A DNA stretch of 51,076 nucleotides from Desulfobacterales bacterium (lineage in GTDB: Bacteria > Desulfobacterota > Desulfobacteria > Desulfobacterales > Desulfosalsimonadaceae): contig JAXHNP010000001.1 in assembly GCA_034520365.1 (NCBI GenBank), positions 1-51,076 of the forward strand, given 5' to 3'. This document shows, piece by piece, positions 43,007 to 51,076 of the stretch (the stretch's first letter is position 1; every line of letters starts with the position of its first letter). The translations under genes and the position numbers were made by a program. Below the pieces are notes generated by a model, which searched no databases, was not told the DNA's origin, and saw nothing but the letters and a program-made list of their open reading frames with translations.

Positions 43007-43218
43007 GGTTTGCCCCTTTTCGGATATTTTTAAACCTGCTATCATTAATTAATATGATTCTGAAATTCATATTTGAAAAACCCCCAGGTTTTCAATAAAA
43101 AAACGGATGCGCAAGAGTGTTTCAGGCTGAAACAATTTTTCCATACTGCATACAAGCAGCCCAATAATGGCTGGCCTGCATGCCAAAAAACCCATTTCTG
43201 ACCCGAAAGGAACGGTTT

Positions 43219-44289
43219 ATGACAGAAAGTATTTATCAAGACCTCCAGCAGCGGCTGGACAAGTATTCACTGGGATTTCCGGCAACAAAATCCGGCGTGG
43301 AAATAAAAATCCTAAAGGAGCTCTTCTCAAAAGATGACGCGGAGATGTTTCTGGCGTTAAGCCCGATGCTTGAGCCGCCAGAATCCGTTGCCGAGCGGAT
43401 CGGCCAGCCGGTTGACACCGTGCGGGAAAAACTCGAAGACATGGCCCGGCGCAAGCTCCTGTTCCGCCTCCGGAAAGGGGATTCCGTCAAATACGGGGCT
43501 GTCCCGTTTGTCCACGGCCTGTTTGAATTTCATACCACGGATATGACAAAAACCCTGGCTGAATTAATGGAGCAATATTATCAGGAAGGATTCAAGCAAA
43601 CCATGGTTGAAAATGCCGAGAACTTTCTCCGCACCATCCCGATCCAGAAATCCATTGATGTGACTCAGCATGTGGCCGCCTATGACGATGCCTGCGAGAT
43701 ATTGAAAAACACCAGGAAAATCGTGGTCACCGAATGTACCTGCAGAAAACAGAAACAGCTGCTCGGTAAAGCCTGCGACAACCCCCTGGAGGTCTGCTTC
43801 ATGTTCGGCTCCATGGGCCAGTATTACATTGACAATCACATGGGCCGCGAAATCACGTCGGATGAGGCCATCGAAATCCTTAAAAAAGCCCACGAGGCAG
43901 GCCTGGTCACCCAGCCCGCCACCGCCCAGAACCCGGGCGGCATGTGCAACTGCTGCGGATGCTGCTGCGGGGTATTGGCCTCCTTGAATGAACACCCCCG
44001 GCCGGCGGAGATGGTGTTTTCAAACTACTTCGCCCAAGTGGATCAGGATGCCTGCACCGGGTGCGAGACCTGCTTGGACCGCTGCCAGATGGGGGCCATC
44101 ACCCTAACCGCCGATGAAGTGGCGGAAGTCAACCGGGACCGGTGCATCGGCTGCGGCCTGTGCGTGACCACCTGCCCCTCGGAGGCCATGCAGCTTGTGC
44201 CCAAGGAGACGGATAAGCAGCGCACCCCGCCCAAAACCGGCATGGATCAGATGATGACCATGGCCCAAAAACGGGGCATCCAGTTTTAA
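43219..44289 (+). CDS. 4Fe-4S ferredoxin-type protein with a Cys-rich central motif
   Basis: 356 residues from ATG at 43219 (AAAGGAAC upstream; a frame-compatible ATG at 43180 lacks one). The N-terminal half is helical with a winged-helix-like segment (PESVAERIGQPVDTVREKLE). A central cysteine patch includes VTECTCRKQKQLLGKACDNP and the MCNCCGCCCGVLAS stretch. Near the C-terminus are two classic 4Fe-4S motifs, CTGCETCLDRC and CIGCGLCVTTC. This is a family of cytoplasmic electron carriers seen in anaerobes, probably feeding the molybdopterin enzyme encoded 27 bases on. The Cys-rich centre may bind another cluster. Electron partner identities are inferred from gene order. Confidence 0.85.
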   Translation: MTESIYQDLQQRLDKYSLGFPATKSGVEIKILKELFSKDDAEMFLALSPMLEPPESVAERIGQPVDTVREKLEDMARRKLLFRLRKGDSVKYGAVPFVHGLFEFHTTDMTKTLAELMEQYYQEGFKQTMVENAENFLRTIPIQKSIDVTQHVAAYDDACEILKNTRKIVVTECTCRKQKQLLGKACDNPLEVCFMFGSMGQYYIDNHMGREITSDEAIEILKKAHEAGLVTQPATAQNPGGMCNCCGCCCGVLASLNEHPRPAEMVFSNYFAQVDQDACTGCETCLDRCQMGAITLTADEVAEVNRDRCIGCGLCVTTCPSEAMQLVPKETDKQRTPPKTGMDQMMTMAQKRGIQF

Positions 44290-44316
44290 GACCCAATTAA
44301 CCGAAAGTTTCATCCC

Positions 44317-46551
44317 ATGAGCAAATGGCATAAAACCGCATGCGTGCTGTGCGCCCAGAATTGCGGCCTGGAAGTTTTGGTGGAAGACGGCCGGTTGGTC
44401 AAGGTCCGGCCGGACAAGGCCAACCCGCGAAGCAAAGGCTATGTATGCAGAAAGGGGCTTAATGTCCTTTATCACCAGTACCCCGGGGATCGGCTGACCG
44501 AACCCTTAAAACGCGTGGGCGATCGGTTTGAGCCCGTCTCCTGGGACCAGGCCATTGATGAGATCGCCGGGAAAACGCAGGAAGTGGTCCAGCAATACGG
44601 CCCGCGCGCTCTGGCCTACATGGGTGCCAGCTCCCAGGGCGGGCATTTTGAGGGCGCATTCGGACTTTCCATTCTGCGCGCCATGGGCTCCCAGAATTTC
44701 TATTCCTCTGCCGGCCAGGAATTTTCCGGCTCGTGGTGGGTGTTCGGCCGGATGCTGGGCAAGCAGTATAATGTGGCCATTCCGGACGAACATCAGGCCG
44801 AGATGCTTGTGGGCTGGGGATGGAACGGCATGGAGAGCCACCAGATGCCGCGGGCGCCCAAGGTGCTGAAGGACTTTTCAAAGGACCCGGATCGGCTCCT
44901 GGTGGTCATTGATCCCAGAGAGAGCGAAACCGCAGCGGTCGCCAACATGCATCTGCCCATCCGGCCGGGAACGGATGCCCTTTTAATCAAGGCCATGATC
45001 GCCGTTATTCTTGAAAACGGCTGGGAATCGACGGATTACCTATCGCAGTTTGTTGAGGGATGGGAAAGTATCCGGCCCTGGTTTGAGAAGTTTGATGCAA
45101 AATCGGCCATCAGGGTCTGCGAACTCGACTACGATCAGGTTGTTGAGCTCTGCCGCCTGATGACCACCCGGCGCTGGTGCATGCATCCGGATTTAGGGAT
45201 CTACATGGGCCGGCACAGCACCTTAAACTCCTATCTGATGAACATTCTGGGCGTGGTGTGCGGTATTTTCGGGGTACGGGGCGGCAACATCATTCCGGGC
45301 ATGGTGGTGCCCATGGGGTTTCATGCGGATGAGCGCGATCCAAAAACCTGGCGGACGATTGCCACAAACGTCCCGCCAGTGGCGGGCGGGGCGTTTCCGC
45401 CCGCGGTGATGCCCGAGGAGATCATGGCCGGGCATCCGGAACGGCTGCGCGCGGTGTTTGTAAGCGCGTGCAACCCGCTCAGATCCTATCCGGACACATC
45501 AGCCTATGAAGAGGCCTTCGCAAAACTTGATCTTTTGGTGACAAATGAGCTCGTAATGAGCGAAACCGCCCGCTTTGCGCACTATGTGCTCCCCTGCCGA
45601 TCCTACTACGAATCCTGGGACGGCACCTTCTTTCCCTGGACTTACCCCGAGGTTTTCTTCCAGATGCGGCGGCCCGTTGTGGAACCGCCCGGTGACTGTC
45701 TGGAAGGAGCCCAGATTTTTACCCGCCTGGCAGACCGGCTGGGACTGATCCCTGAAATCCCCGAAAAACTCCATGAAGCGGCTGACGGCGACCGCCTGAC
45801 ATTCGGCGCCAAACTTATGGAATGGGCCCAAACCGAACCCCGGGCGCTTTCCGCCATGCCCTTTGTTTTGGCCCAAACCCTGGGCCGAAAATGGGACAGC
45901 GCCAACCTGGCGGCCCTATGGGGGATCCTCATGACCGCACCCAAATCATTTCGGAAAAACGCGGCGCGCGCCGGATTTGAAACCGGCATGGACCAGGGCG
46001 ACCGGATCTTTCAGGCCATCCTGGATACGCCCCAGGGCCTGTGGGTGGGCCAGGCGGATGAAGAAAACCCCATGGACGGCATCAAGACGCCTTCCGGCAA
46101 AATCGAAGTCCATATCCCGGAACTGGAAAACGAGGTCAAGGCCCTTAATGCGCAGACCGAAGCCGAAGACTTAAAGATGCCGGATGAATTCCCCCTGATC
46201 TTAAATGCCGGGCGGCACATGCGAACCAATGCCAACACCCTGATGCGGAACCCGGACTGGAACAAGGAAAGGCGGGCCGGCACCATTGCCATGAGTCCGG
46301 CGGATGCAGAGAAAATGGGATTTTCGGACGGCCAGAAAGTGCGTGTGACCACCCGGGCGGGCAGCGAGACCGGGGAACTGGAGGTCAGCCGCCGGGTGCG
46401 GCCGGGAACAGTTCTCATCCCGCACGGGTTCGGGTTGATCTACGAGGGCCAAACCCATGGCCTGAATGTCAATTACCTGACCCAAAACATCCACCGAGAC
46501 CCCATCGGCACGCCCATCCACCGGTTTGTGCCCTGCCGGGTGGAAGCATAA
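44317..46551 (+). CDS. Molybdopterin-dependent oxidoreductase (DMSO reductase family)
   Basis: 744 residues. The N-terminal [4Fe-4S] ligands are C9, C12, C16 and C44 (ACVLCAQNCGLEV and YVCRKGL). Molybdopterin-binding domains follow: LVVIDPRESETAAVANMHLPI, VFVSACNPLRSYPDT, and the C-terminal dinucleotide domain GRHMRTNANTLMRNPDWNKER. No Tat or Sec signal, so it is cytoplasmic. The usual Mo-ligand position lies in NFYSSAGQEFSGSWW, where I see serine, not a Cys/Sec, so the Mo ligand and substrate cannot be assigned. Formate dehydrogenase-like naming would be too specific. It follows a ferredoxin-type protein and precedes a flavin oxidoreductase. Confidence 0.85.
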   Translation: MSKWHKTACVLCAQNCGLEVLVEDGRLVKVRPDKANPRSKGYVCRKGLNVLYHQYPGDRLTEPLKRVGDRFEPVSWDQAIDEIAGKTQEVVQQYGPRALAYMGASSQGGHFEGAFGLSILRAMGSQNFYSSAGQEFSGSWWVFGRMLGKQYNVAIPDEHQAEMLVGWGWNGMESHQMPRAPKVLKDFSKDPDRLLVVIDPRESETAAVANMHLPIRPGTDALLIKAMIAVILENGWESTDYLSQFVEGWESIRPWFEKFDAKSAIRVCELDYDQVVELCRLMTTRRWCMHPDLGIYMGRHSTLNSYLMNILGVVCGIFGVRGGNIIPGMVVPMGFHADERDPKTWRTIATNVPPVAGGAFPPAVMPEEIMAGHPERLRAVFVSACNPLRSYPDTSAYEEAFAKLDLLVTNELVMSETARFAHYVLPCRSYYESWDGTFFPWTYPEVFFQMRRPVVEPPGDCLEGAQIFTRLADRLGLIPEIPEKLHEAADGDRLTFGAKLMEWAQTEPRALSAMPFVLAQTLGRKWDSANLAALWGILMTAPKSFRKNAARAGFETGMDQGDRIFQAILDTPQGLWVGQADEENPMDGIKTPSGKIEVHIPELENEVKALNAQTEAEDLKMPDEFPLILNAGRHMRTNANTLMRNPDWNKERRAGTIAMSPADAEKMGFSDGQKVRVTTRAGSETGELEVSRRVRPGTVLIPHGFGLIYEGQTHGLNVNYLTQNIHRDPIGTPIHRFVPCRVEA

Positions 46552-46640
46552 GAAGCCCATAAGAGTTTTTTCTTGACACTTGTTGCCCTATGGAGGATTT
46601 TTTCAAGTTTACAATCAATTCCAAATCAGAGGGGGATGCC

Positions 46641-48644
46641 ATGCAAGACCCATTGTTTCAGCCGATCACCATCAACCGGCTGGATGTAAAAAACCGGATT
46701 TATCTGCCAGCCATGCATTTGAACATGGCGGAAAACTTTGAAATCACCGACCAGCTCGTGGCCTTCTACGAGCGCCGCGCTCGGGGCGGGGCGGGCATGA
46801 TCACCGTGGGGTTCGCCACGGTGGATGAAATGTCGGGCAATTCGTTAAACATCGGGGCGCACAAGGACGACTTCATCCCCGGCTTAAAGCGCCTGGCCGC
46901 GGCCATCAATGATAACGGCGCCCGATCCTGCGTGCAGTTAAACCATTCGGGGCGCTACAATTTTTCCTTCTTTTTGGACGGCAAGCAGCCGGTGGCCCCC
47001 TCGCCCATTGCCTCGCGGCTGACCAAGGAGACCCCGCGCGAGCTCTCCATTGAGGAAATCAAAGGTATCATTGAAAGCTTTGCCCAGGCCGCCGGCCGGG
47101 TGAAGGCCGCGGGGTTTGACGCGGTGGAGGTCTTGAGCGGCACCGGATACCTGATCAGCGAATTTCTCTCGCCCCTGACCAACAAACGCGAGGATGAATA
47201 CGGCGGCTCATTTGAAAACCGCATCCGGTTCGGCATTGAAATCATGCAGGCCATCAAAAAAACGGTGGGCGAAGACTATCCCCTTATTGTCCGGATGAAC
47301 GGCAATGACTTTATGGCGGGCGGCCAGGGCCGCGACGAATTGCGGGAATATGCCAGGGCCCTGGTGTCAGAGGCCGGTGTTGACGCGCTCTGCATCAACG
47401 TGGGCTGGCATGAAGCCCGGGTGCCGCAGATTACAACATCCGTCCCCCGTGGGGCATTCGGCTATCTTTCGCGCGGCATCAAAGAGGTGGTGGATGTGCC
47501 GGTTATTGCCAGCCACCGGATCAACGACCCGGAGACCGCCCGGGAGATGATTGCGGACAGCATGTGTGACATGGTGGCCATGGGCAGAAGCCTGATCGCG
47601 GATCCGGATTTTCCGGAAAAATGCCGCACCGGCCGGGAAAAGGAAATCATCCACTGCGTGGCCTGCGCCCAGGGCTGTTTTGACAATCTGTTTAAATTAA
47701 AGCACGTGGAATGCCTCTGCAATCCGCTGGCGGGGCATGAGTGCGAGATCAGCTGTGAAACCGCCGAAAATCCCAAAAAAGTCATGGTCATCGGCGGCGG
47801 GGCGGCCGGCATGAATGCAGCCATTGCCGCATCCGACCGGGGCCATGACGTCAGCCTTTACGAGAAAGGCGATCACCTGGGCGGACAGCTCTATTTAGCG
47901 GCCGCGCCCCCGGGCCGCGAGGAGTTCGCCGAACTGGCCCGGGATCTGGAAAACCAGGTGGCCATCCGGAATATCCGGGTCTGCCTGAATACCGCCGTGG
48001 ATGAGGCTTTGATTGATAAGGAAAAACCGGATCACATCATCCTGGCCACCGGGGCTGTGCCCATGGCGCCGCCGATCCCCGGCATTGAACTGCCCCATGT
48101 GGTCCAATCCTGGGATGTGCTGTTTGGAAAAGCCTATACCGGCAGAAATGTGGTGGTGGTCGGCGGCGGGGCGGTCGGCGTGGAAACCGCCCTCTTTCTG
48201 GCGGAAAAAGGCACCTTGAGTGCTGAGACGCTTAAGTTTCTGTTTGTGAATCAGGCGGAGGACCCGGATGTGCTCTATGAAATGGCCACCAAAGGAACCA
48301 AGCAGGTCACGGTGCTTGAGATGATGGAGAAAATCGGCAAGGATTTCGGCAAAACCACGCGATGGGGGATGCTCCAGGATGTTTCCCGCTATGGGATCCA
48401 GAGCCGGGTGGCGGCCAAGGCCCTTGAAATCACGGAGAAGGGCATCAAGATCGAGGCGGAAAACGGGGCTGAAGAAATCCCCGCCGATACCGTGGTGCTA
48501 TCCGTGGGCGCGCGATCGGACAATGACCTTGAGCAGCTGATCGAATCCAGGGGCATTGCCTGCACCGTGGCCGGGGACGCCGGCAATGTGGGCATGGCCT
48601 TTGATGCGGTGCATCAGGGATTTCGGGCGGGAATAAACGTATAG
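46641..48644 (+). CDS. Old-yellow-enzyme/2,4-dienoyl-CoA reductase-type flavin-FeS oxidoreductase
   Basis: 667 residues from ATG at 46641 (AGAGGGGGATG upstream; an earlier in-frame ATG at 46590 lacks a site). The N-terminal TIM barrel of the OYE family (MQDPLFQPITINRLDVKNR, SGRYNFSFF) binds FMN. A 4Fe-4S cluster is built by CVACAQGCFDNLFKLKHVEC. Then FAD (VIGGGAAGMNAAIA) and NAD(P) (VVVGGGAVGVETA) domains follow. This layout matches FadH and trimethylamine dehydrogenase relatives, reducing an alpha,beta-unsaturated carbonyl or enoyl substrate. With the preceding 4Fe-4S and molybdopterin genes it forms a redox cluster, but its substrate is unknown. Confidence 0.88.
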   Translation: MQDPLFQPITINRLDVKNRIYLPAMHLNMAENFEITDQLVAFYERRARGGAGMITVGFATVDEMSGNSLNIGAHKDDFIPGLKRLAAAINDNGARSCVQLNHSGRYNFSFFLDGKQPVAPSPIASRLTKETPRELSIEEIKGIIESFAQAAGRVKAAGFDAVEVLSGTGYLISEFLSPLTNKREDEYGGSFENRIRFGIEIMQAIKKTVGEDYPLIVRMNGNDFMAGGQGRDELREYARALVSEAGVDALCINVGWHEARVPQITTSVPRGAFGYLSRGIKEVVDVPVIASHRINDPETAREMIADSMCDMVAMGRSLIADPDFPEKCRTGREKEIIHCVACAQGCFDNLFKLKHVECLCNPLAGHECEISCETAENPKKVMVIGGGAAGMNAAIAASDRGHDVSLYEKGDHLGGQLYLAAAPPGREEFAELARDLENQVAIRNIRVCLNTAVDEALIDKEKPDHIILATGAVPMAPPIPGIELPHVVQSWDVLFGKAYTGRNVVVVGGGAVGVETALFLAEKGTLSAETLKFLFVNQAEDPDVLYEMATKGTKQVTVLEMMEKIGKDFGKTTRWGMLQDVSRYGIQSRVAAKALEITEKGIKIEAENGAEEIPADTVVLSVGARSDNDLEQLIESRGIACTVAGDAGNVGMAFDAVHQGFRAGINV

Positions 48645-48675
48645 GAGAGTTCTGAAGAACTATCCGTCGTACTCA

Positions 48676-48741
48676 GTTCCGCGTAAGCGGAACGGTGCTC
48701 GTACTCGTACTCGAACTTAAATCGATTACGAGTACGAGCAC
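48676..48741. repeat. Paired hairpin sequences with GTACTC hexamers
   Basis: GTTCCGC-N4-GCGGAAC (48676-48693) is followed by GTGCTCGTACTCGT (48695-48708) and its exact 14-base complement at 48728-48741. The region between repeats GAGTAC/GTACTC. It lies between the flavin oxidoreductase and the next gene, and the hexamer style resembles the ATCG-rich arrays flanking the IVS-type gene. Confidence 0.6.
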
Positions 48742-48796
48742 GAGTACGAATACGAATAATAATTAAAAGAGAAGAACAGGCATTTAAAGAGAATCA

Positions 48797-49369
48797 ATGC
48801 TGGATGACTACCTGAAGCACAAGGCGGCGCGCGAATCGCTGGGCATACCGCCAAAGCCCTTAAATAAGGATCAGGTTGAAGCGCTGCCCGCCTCCGAATT
48901 CATACGGCAGACCCTGCCGCTTTTACTCAGCCGCTATACCATCAGCTTTCTGGCGGAAGGCGACTGCATTGCATATTTCCTGACCGACAACGCAACGGAT
49001 GATGAAGTTTCGCAAAACCTCACCATTTCCCTGAATCGCTTTGCCCGGCGGATTGAAATCATCCGCTTTTACCCGGAGCTGAACAAACAGCCGAATACCA
49101 AATATTTCTCAGCCGCCTGCTTTTACCTGCTCGTCCATCATTTTGCCCGGTATTTCGACCTTTCCTGTGATCATAAAATATTTGTGCGCACCCAGCCGGA
49201 GATCTATACCCGCTTCTATAAATCCCTGGCGGATTTCAATTTTTACCCGAAATCCCAAATCGCCAACACCATTGACCTGCTCTCCGACTACACCCGAACG
49301 GACGTGGATATCTCGATGATCTCGGAAAAGGCAGCGGATCCGGATGAACTGCTATTTATGATCGCTTAA
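48797..49369 (+). CDS. Uncharacterised 190-residue protein with an AcnB-like N-terminus
   Basis: 190 residues starting MLDDYLKHKAARESLGIPPK then PLNKDQVEAL. The N-terminus (YxKHxAxRxxLGIPPxPL) resembles the start of AcnB aconitase, but the rest is not aconitase; no cluster cysteines are seen. The centre (FLAEGDCIAYFLTDNATDDEV, FYPELNKQPNTKYFSAACFYLLVHH) and the C-terminus (SDYTRTDVDISMISEKAADPDELLFMIA) match no family I know. No signal peptide or membrane helix. The ATG has only a weak AAAGAG site. A motif CTTAAATTGAGC overlaps its stop codon. Probably a real, soluble protein of unknown function. Confidence 0.65.
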   Translation: MLDDYLKHKAARESLGIPPKPLNKDQVEALPASEFIRQTLPLLLSRYTISFLAEGDCIAYFLTDNATDDEVSQNLTISLNRFARRIEIIRFYPELNKQPNTKYFSAACFYLLVHHFARYFDLSCDHKIFVRTQPEIYTRFYKSLADFNFYPKSQIANTIDLLSDYTRTDVDISMISEKAADPDELLFMIA

Positions 49370-49376
49370 ATTGAGC
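49365..49376 (+). repeat. CTTAAATTGAGC motif
   Basis: Overlaps the stop of the 190-residue gene (TAA at 49367-49369). Same core as at 15535, 29509 and 40717. Confidence 0.4.
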
Positions 49377-49380
49377 GTCT

Positions 49381-50856
49381 CTACCAGTCATAAAGAATTT
49401 CCCAGTGATCATTAAATGACTGATCATTTTTGCTGTAGCGCAGGGTATAGGTTTTTCCCCGGCCGGGTTGTAAATCTCCGTCTTCTTTCCAGTAGCGAAT
49501 ATATACGGCCGGGATAAGTTGCCCGGCAGAATTATCTCCGACCGATTCCGGGATCCAGTCCTCTTTTTCTTCGATTACCTTCCATACTGTATCGGTATCC
49601 TTGTTTCTCACCCGTTCTCCCACCCGGGGCAGGCCGAACTGTTCCCGAAGCTCCCGGAATCGATAGGAGGCGGTTTCGCTATGATCCAGGATCCGTTCTC
49701 CCATGGTCATGATCCCGAAGGCACCGATGGGGGCGGTAACAAGGATGGATAACACCGCCACCGCCAGGATGAGCTCGCCAGAGGCAACCCCGGCGGCCAG
49801 AGGGACCGCGCCGATAGCGGCCTGCACCGTGGCCTTGGGCACGTAGGACACGATGCAGAACAGCTTTTCCCTGAAGTTGAGCGGGGTTCCGATCAGGGAG
49901 AGATAGGTCCCTAAGCTTCTGAAAACAAGTCCGATGGCAATCACCGCAATTCCGGCAAGTCCAGCCTTCCAGGCCACGTGGATGTTGACCTGGGCCCCCA
50001 CCAGCACAAACAGCAGAAGCTCGGCAAATACCCACAGTTTTTTTAATTTCTGGGAGATGAGATGCGCGATGGGTTCGGATTTTTCCAGGATGATAAAGCC
50101 GATGGCCATCACCCCCAGAAGGCTGGCTACCGGCACTATGCCTTCTGCGGCCGTTTCCAGCCAGGTAAGGAAAATAGCTACGCCCATGACCATCATAGTG
50201 CGCTTGGGCGGCCGCCAGTCGTATTTCTTAAATAACAGGTAAAGCAGGTAGCCCGGGATCATCCCCGCCAGTATGCCCAGGCTGATGGATATGGGAATTT
50301 CGGTGAGCTTCAGCCACAGATTGACCTCCTCGCCGCCGTGCATGCCCATCAGGATTGTAAAAATAACGATCACGAACACGTCGTCCACCGATGAGGCGCC
50401 TAAAATCAGGGTAGGGATGCCCTTTTTCGCTCCCCGGCCGCGGTCCATGAAATCGATCATCAACGGCACGACCACTGCCGGGGATACCGCAGCCAGGATG
50501 GCGCCCAGAAGGGCCGAATCCAGGAGGCTCATGTGTAAAAGCCGGGGAGCTGCCAGCATGATGCCGGCCATTTCAAATAAAGCCGGCACCGTGCTCATAA
50601 TCAATGCCGCCCGGCCCACGCGGTTTAGGGTGTCCCGGTGGAGTTCAAAGCCCGCGCGGAGGAGGATAACGATAAGCGCTATTTTCCTGAAATCCCCGGA
50701 TACGTCCATCATTTCAGGCCGCATCAGGCCCAGCACATAGGGGCCGGCAAGGATGCCTGCCAGAAGCATTCCGACCAGGCCGGGAACTTTGATTTTTCGG
50801 AACAGATAATCCGCCAACAGCCCCAGAATGATGATCACCGCAATGCTGAACGCCAT
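49381..50856 (-). CDS. Cation:proton antiporter (CPA family)
   Basis: 491 residues. About 11-12 membrane segments fill residues 1-385, with the sodium/proton antiporter patterns VPGLVGMLLAGILAGPYVLGL at the start, LGAILAAVSPAVVVPLMIDF, ILGASSVDDVFVIVIFTIL (with the charged pair in the membrane), and LLLFVLVGAQVN. A cytoplasmic tail (about 390-491, REQFGLPRVGERVRNKDTDT, DTVWKVIEEKEDW) has the look of a small regulatory domain not typical of the family. The start ATG has GGAGG. Exchanges Na+ or K+ for H+ across the inner membrane; the ion is not certain. Convergent with the 190-residue gene. Confidence 0.9.
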   Translation of the reverse strand: MAFSIAVIIILGLLADYLFRKIKVPGLVGMLLAGILAGPYVLGLMRPEMMDVSGDFRKIALIVILLRAGFELHRDTLNRVGRAALIMSTVPALFEMAGIMLAAPRLLHMSLLDSALLGAILAAVSPAVVVPLMIDFMDRGRGAKKGIPTLILGASSVDDVFVIVIFTILMGMHGGEEVNLWLKLTEIPISISLGILAGMIPGYLLYLLFKKYDWRPPKRTMMVMGVAIFLTWLETAAEGIVPVASLLGVMAIGFIILEKSEPIAHLISQKLKKLWVFAELLLFVLVGAQVNIHVAWKAGLAGIAVIAIGLVFRSLGTYLSLIGTPLNFREKLFCIVSYVPKATVQAAIGAVPLAAGVASGELILAVAVLSILVTAPIGAFGIMTMGERILDHSETASYRFRELREQFGLPRVGERVRNKDTDTVWKVIEEKEDWIPESVGDNSAGQLIPAVYIRYWKEDGDLQPGRGKTYTLRYSKNDQSFNDHWEILYDW

Positions 50857-50895
50857 GTTTGCCTCCTGTCTAAATATACCGCATTGCCCCGCCCG

Positions 50896-50930
50896 AAAAT
50901 AAAAACCCCCGCCGGATATCCGGGCGGGGG
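50896..50930 (-). terminator. Intrinsic terminator
   Basis: On the minus strand, CCCCCGCCCGG (50930-50920) pairs with CCGGCGGGGG (50915-50906) with one bulged base and a four-base ATAT loop, followed by TTTTTATTTT. It ends the gene at the window edge, whose stop is eight bases away. Confidence 0.8.
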
Positions 50931-50937
50931 CTGTTTA

Positions 50938-51076
50938 TTATTTTACCTTGATGAAGCCTACCCGCCAATAGGGGTAGAAGTCATCATCTCTTTTCGCAAT
51001 CAGCGGAAAAAGCGGTTCTGGCAGACTTCATTGCCGTGAAGATTGTTGTGTATGAAACGATCTCTTACCTTGAAGG
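50938..51076 (-). pseudogene. 3' end of an unrecognised gene, apparently frameshifted
   Basis: One minus-strand frame from the window edge reads FKVRDRFIHNNLHGNEVCQN then RFFR and stops at 51000. A second frame reads LIAKRDDDFYPYWRVGFIKVK and stops at 50938, right before a terminator. Adding one T to the T5 run in CGCTTTTTCCG joins them into one continuous text. Only about 46 residues are visible, no family is recognised, and the gene begins outside the window. It could also be an assembly error. Confidence 0.4.

Noticed and set aside
43007-43218. Cobalamin riboswitch between cobO and the ferredoxin gene
   Set aside because: The gap has a hairpin at 43073-43095 but lacks a B12-box-like sequence in either orientation.
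44317-46551. Selenocysteine formate dehydrogenase
   Set aside because: No in-frame TGA occurs and the Mo-ligand region does not show the typical Cys or Sec motif, so a formate dehydrogenase label is not supported.
1-51076. CRISPR arrays, phage genes, intact insertion sequences or integrases
   Set aside because: No regularly spaced direct repeats with unique spacers, no cas genes, no complete transposase and no integrase-like frame were seen.

Overview
The window is chromosomal DNA from an anaerobic, Gram-negative bacterium. Gene content and protein style point to the Desulfobacterota (Desulfobacterales-like). This is inferred from an anaerobic Fe-S/molybdopterin/old-yellow-enzyme redox cluster, acyl-CoA ligase and thiolase genes, corrinoid salvage genes, a short ArgA-type acetyltransferase and an outer-membrane protein. 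There is no rRNA to confirm it. Most genes are ordinary housekeeping or accessory genes. No CRISPR array, phage or intact insertion sequence is visible.

Layout. 1-9452 (minus): a very large cyclic beta-glucan synthase-like gene, running off the left edge and carrying one apparent frameshift, preceded by a tandem universal stress protein gene. 9822-13739 (plus): a stress and storage segment with a wax ester synthase/DGAT, a small outer-membrane barrel, a CsbD-like protein, a DUF3185 protein and a lipoprotein, plus relics of an EAL domain and a radical SAM gene. 13818-19745 (plus): a PAS-sigma54 activator, a promoter/terminator pair that looks like a small RNA or leader, a DEAD-box helicase and a UPF0182 membrane protein. 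19746-22000: a repeat-rich island with a HicAB module whose toxin gene is broken by a palindromic repeat, a four-helix-bundle (23S IVS-type) protein inside inverted repeats, and an intact Phd/VapC-type pair; 60-bp direct repeats bound its first part. 22245-25177 (minus): an overlapping MscS-like / CBS / MgtE operon. 25344-25901: a transposase relic, an inverted-repeat element and tRNA-Val(GAC).

25967-29473: PBP1A, a short N-acetylglutamate-synthase-type GNAT and an unrecognised 353-aa protein. 29677-37681 (minus): a long co-directional run of thiolase, small membrane protein, gyrA, gpsA, radC, a small Cys-rich protein with WhiB-like spacing, pgk and a TVP38-type protein, ending at an intrinsic terminator. 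37865-41745 (plus): NRDE protein, acyl-CoA ligase, signal peptidase I and an NTF2-like protein. 41783-43006 (minus): cobU and cobO separated by a nested palindromic element. 43219-48644 (plus): a three-gene redox cluster (4Fe-4S protein, molybdopterin oxidoreductase, OYE-type flavoenzyme). 48797-51076: a small unknown protein, a cation/proton antiporter and the end of another gene at the window edge.

The most notable points are the repeat-interrupted hicA, the candidate small RNA before the DEAD-box helicase, the WhiB-like cysteine signature in a radC-pgk operon, a short intergenic motif (CCTAAATTGAG) recurring at gene ends, and two apparent frameshifts that share the same CTTTTTCCG context. 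I did not find a clearly new multi-gene defence or mobile system. Several repeat families and small proteins are the best candidates for undescribed biology.
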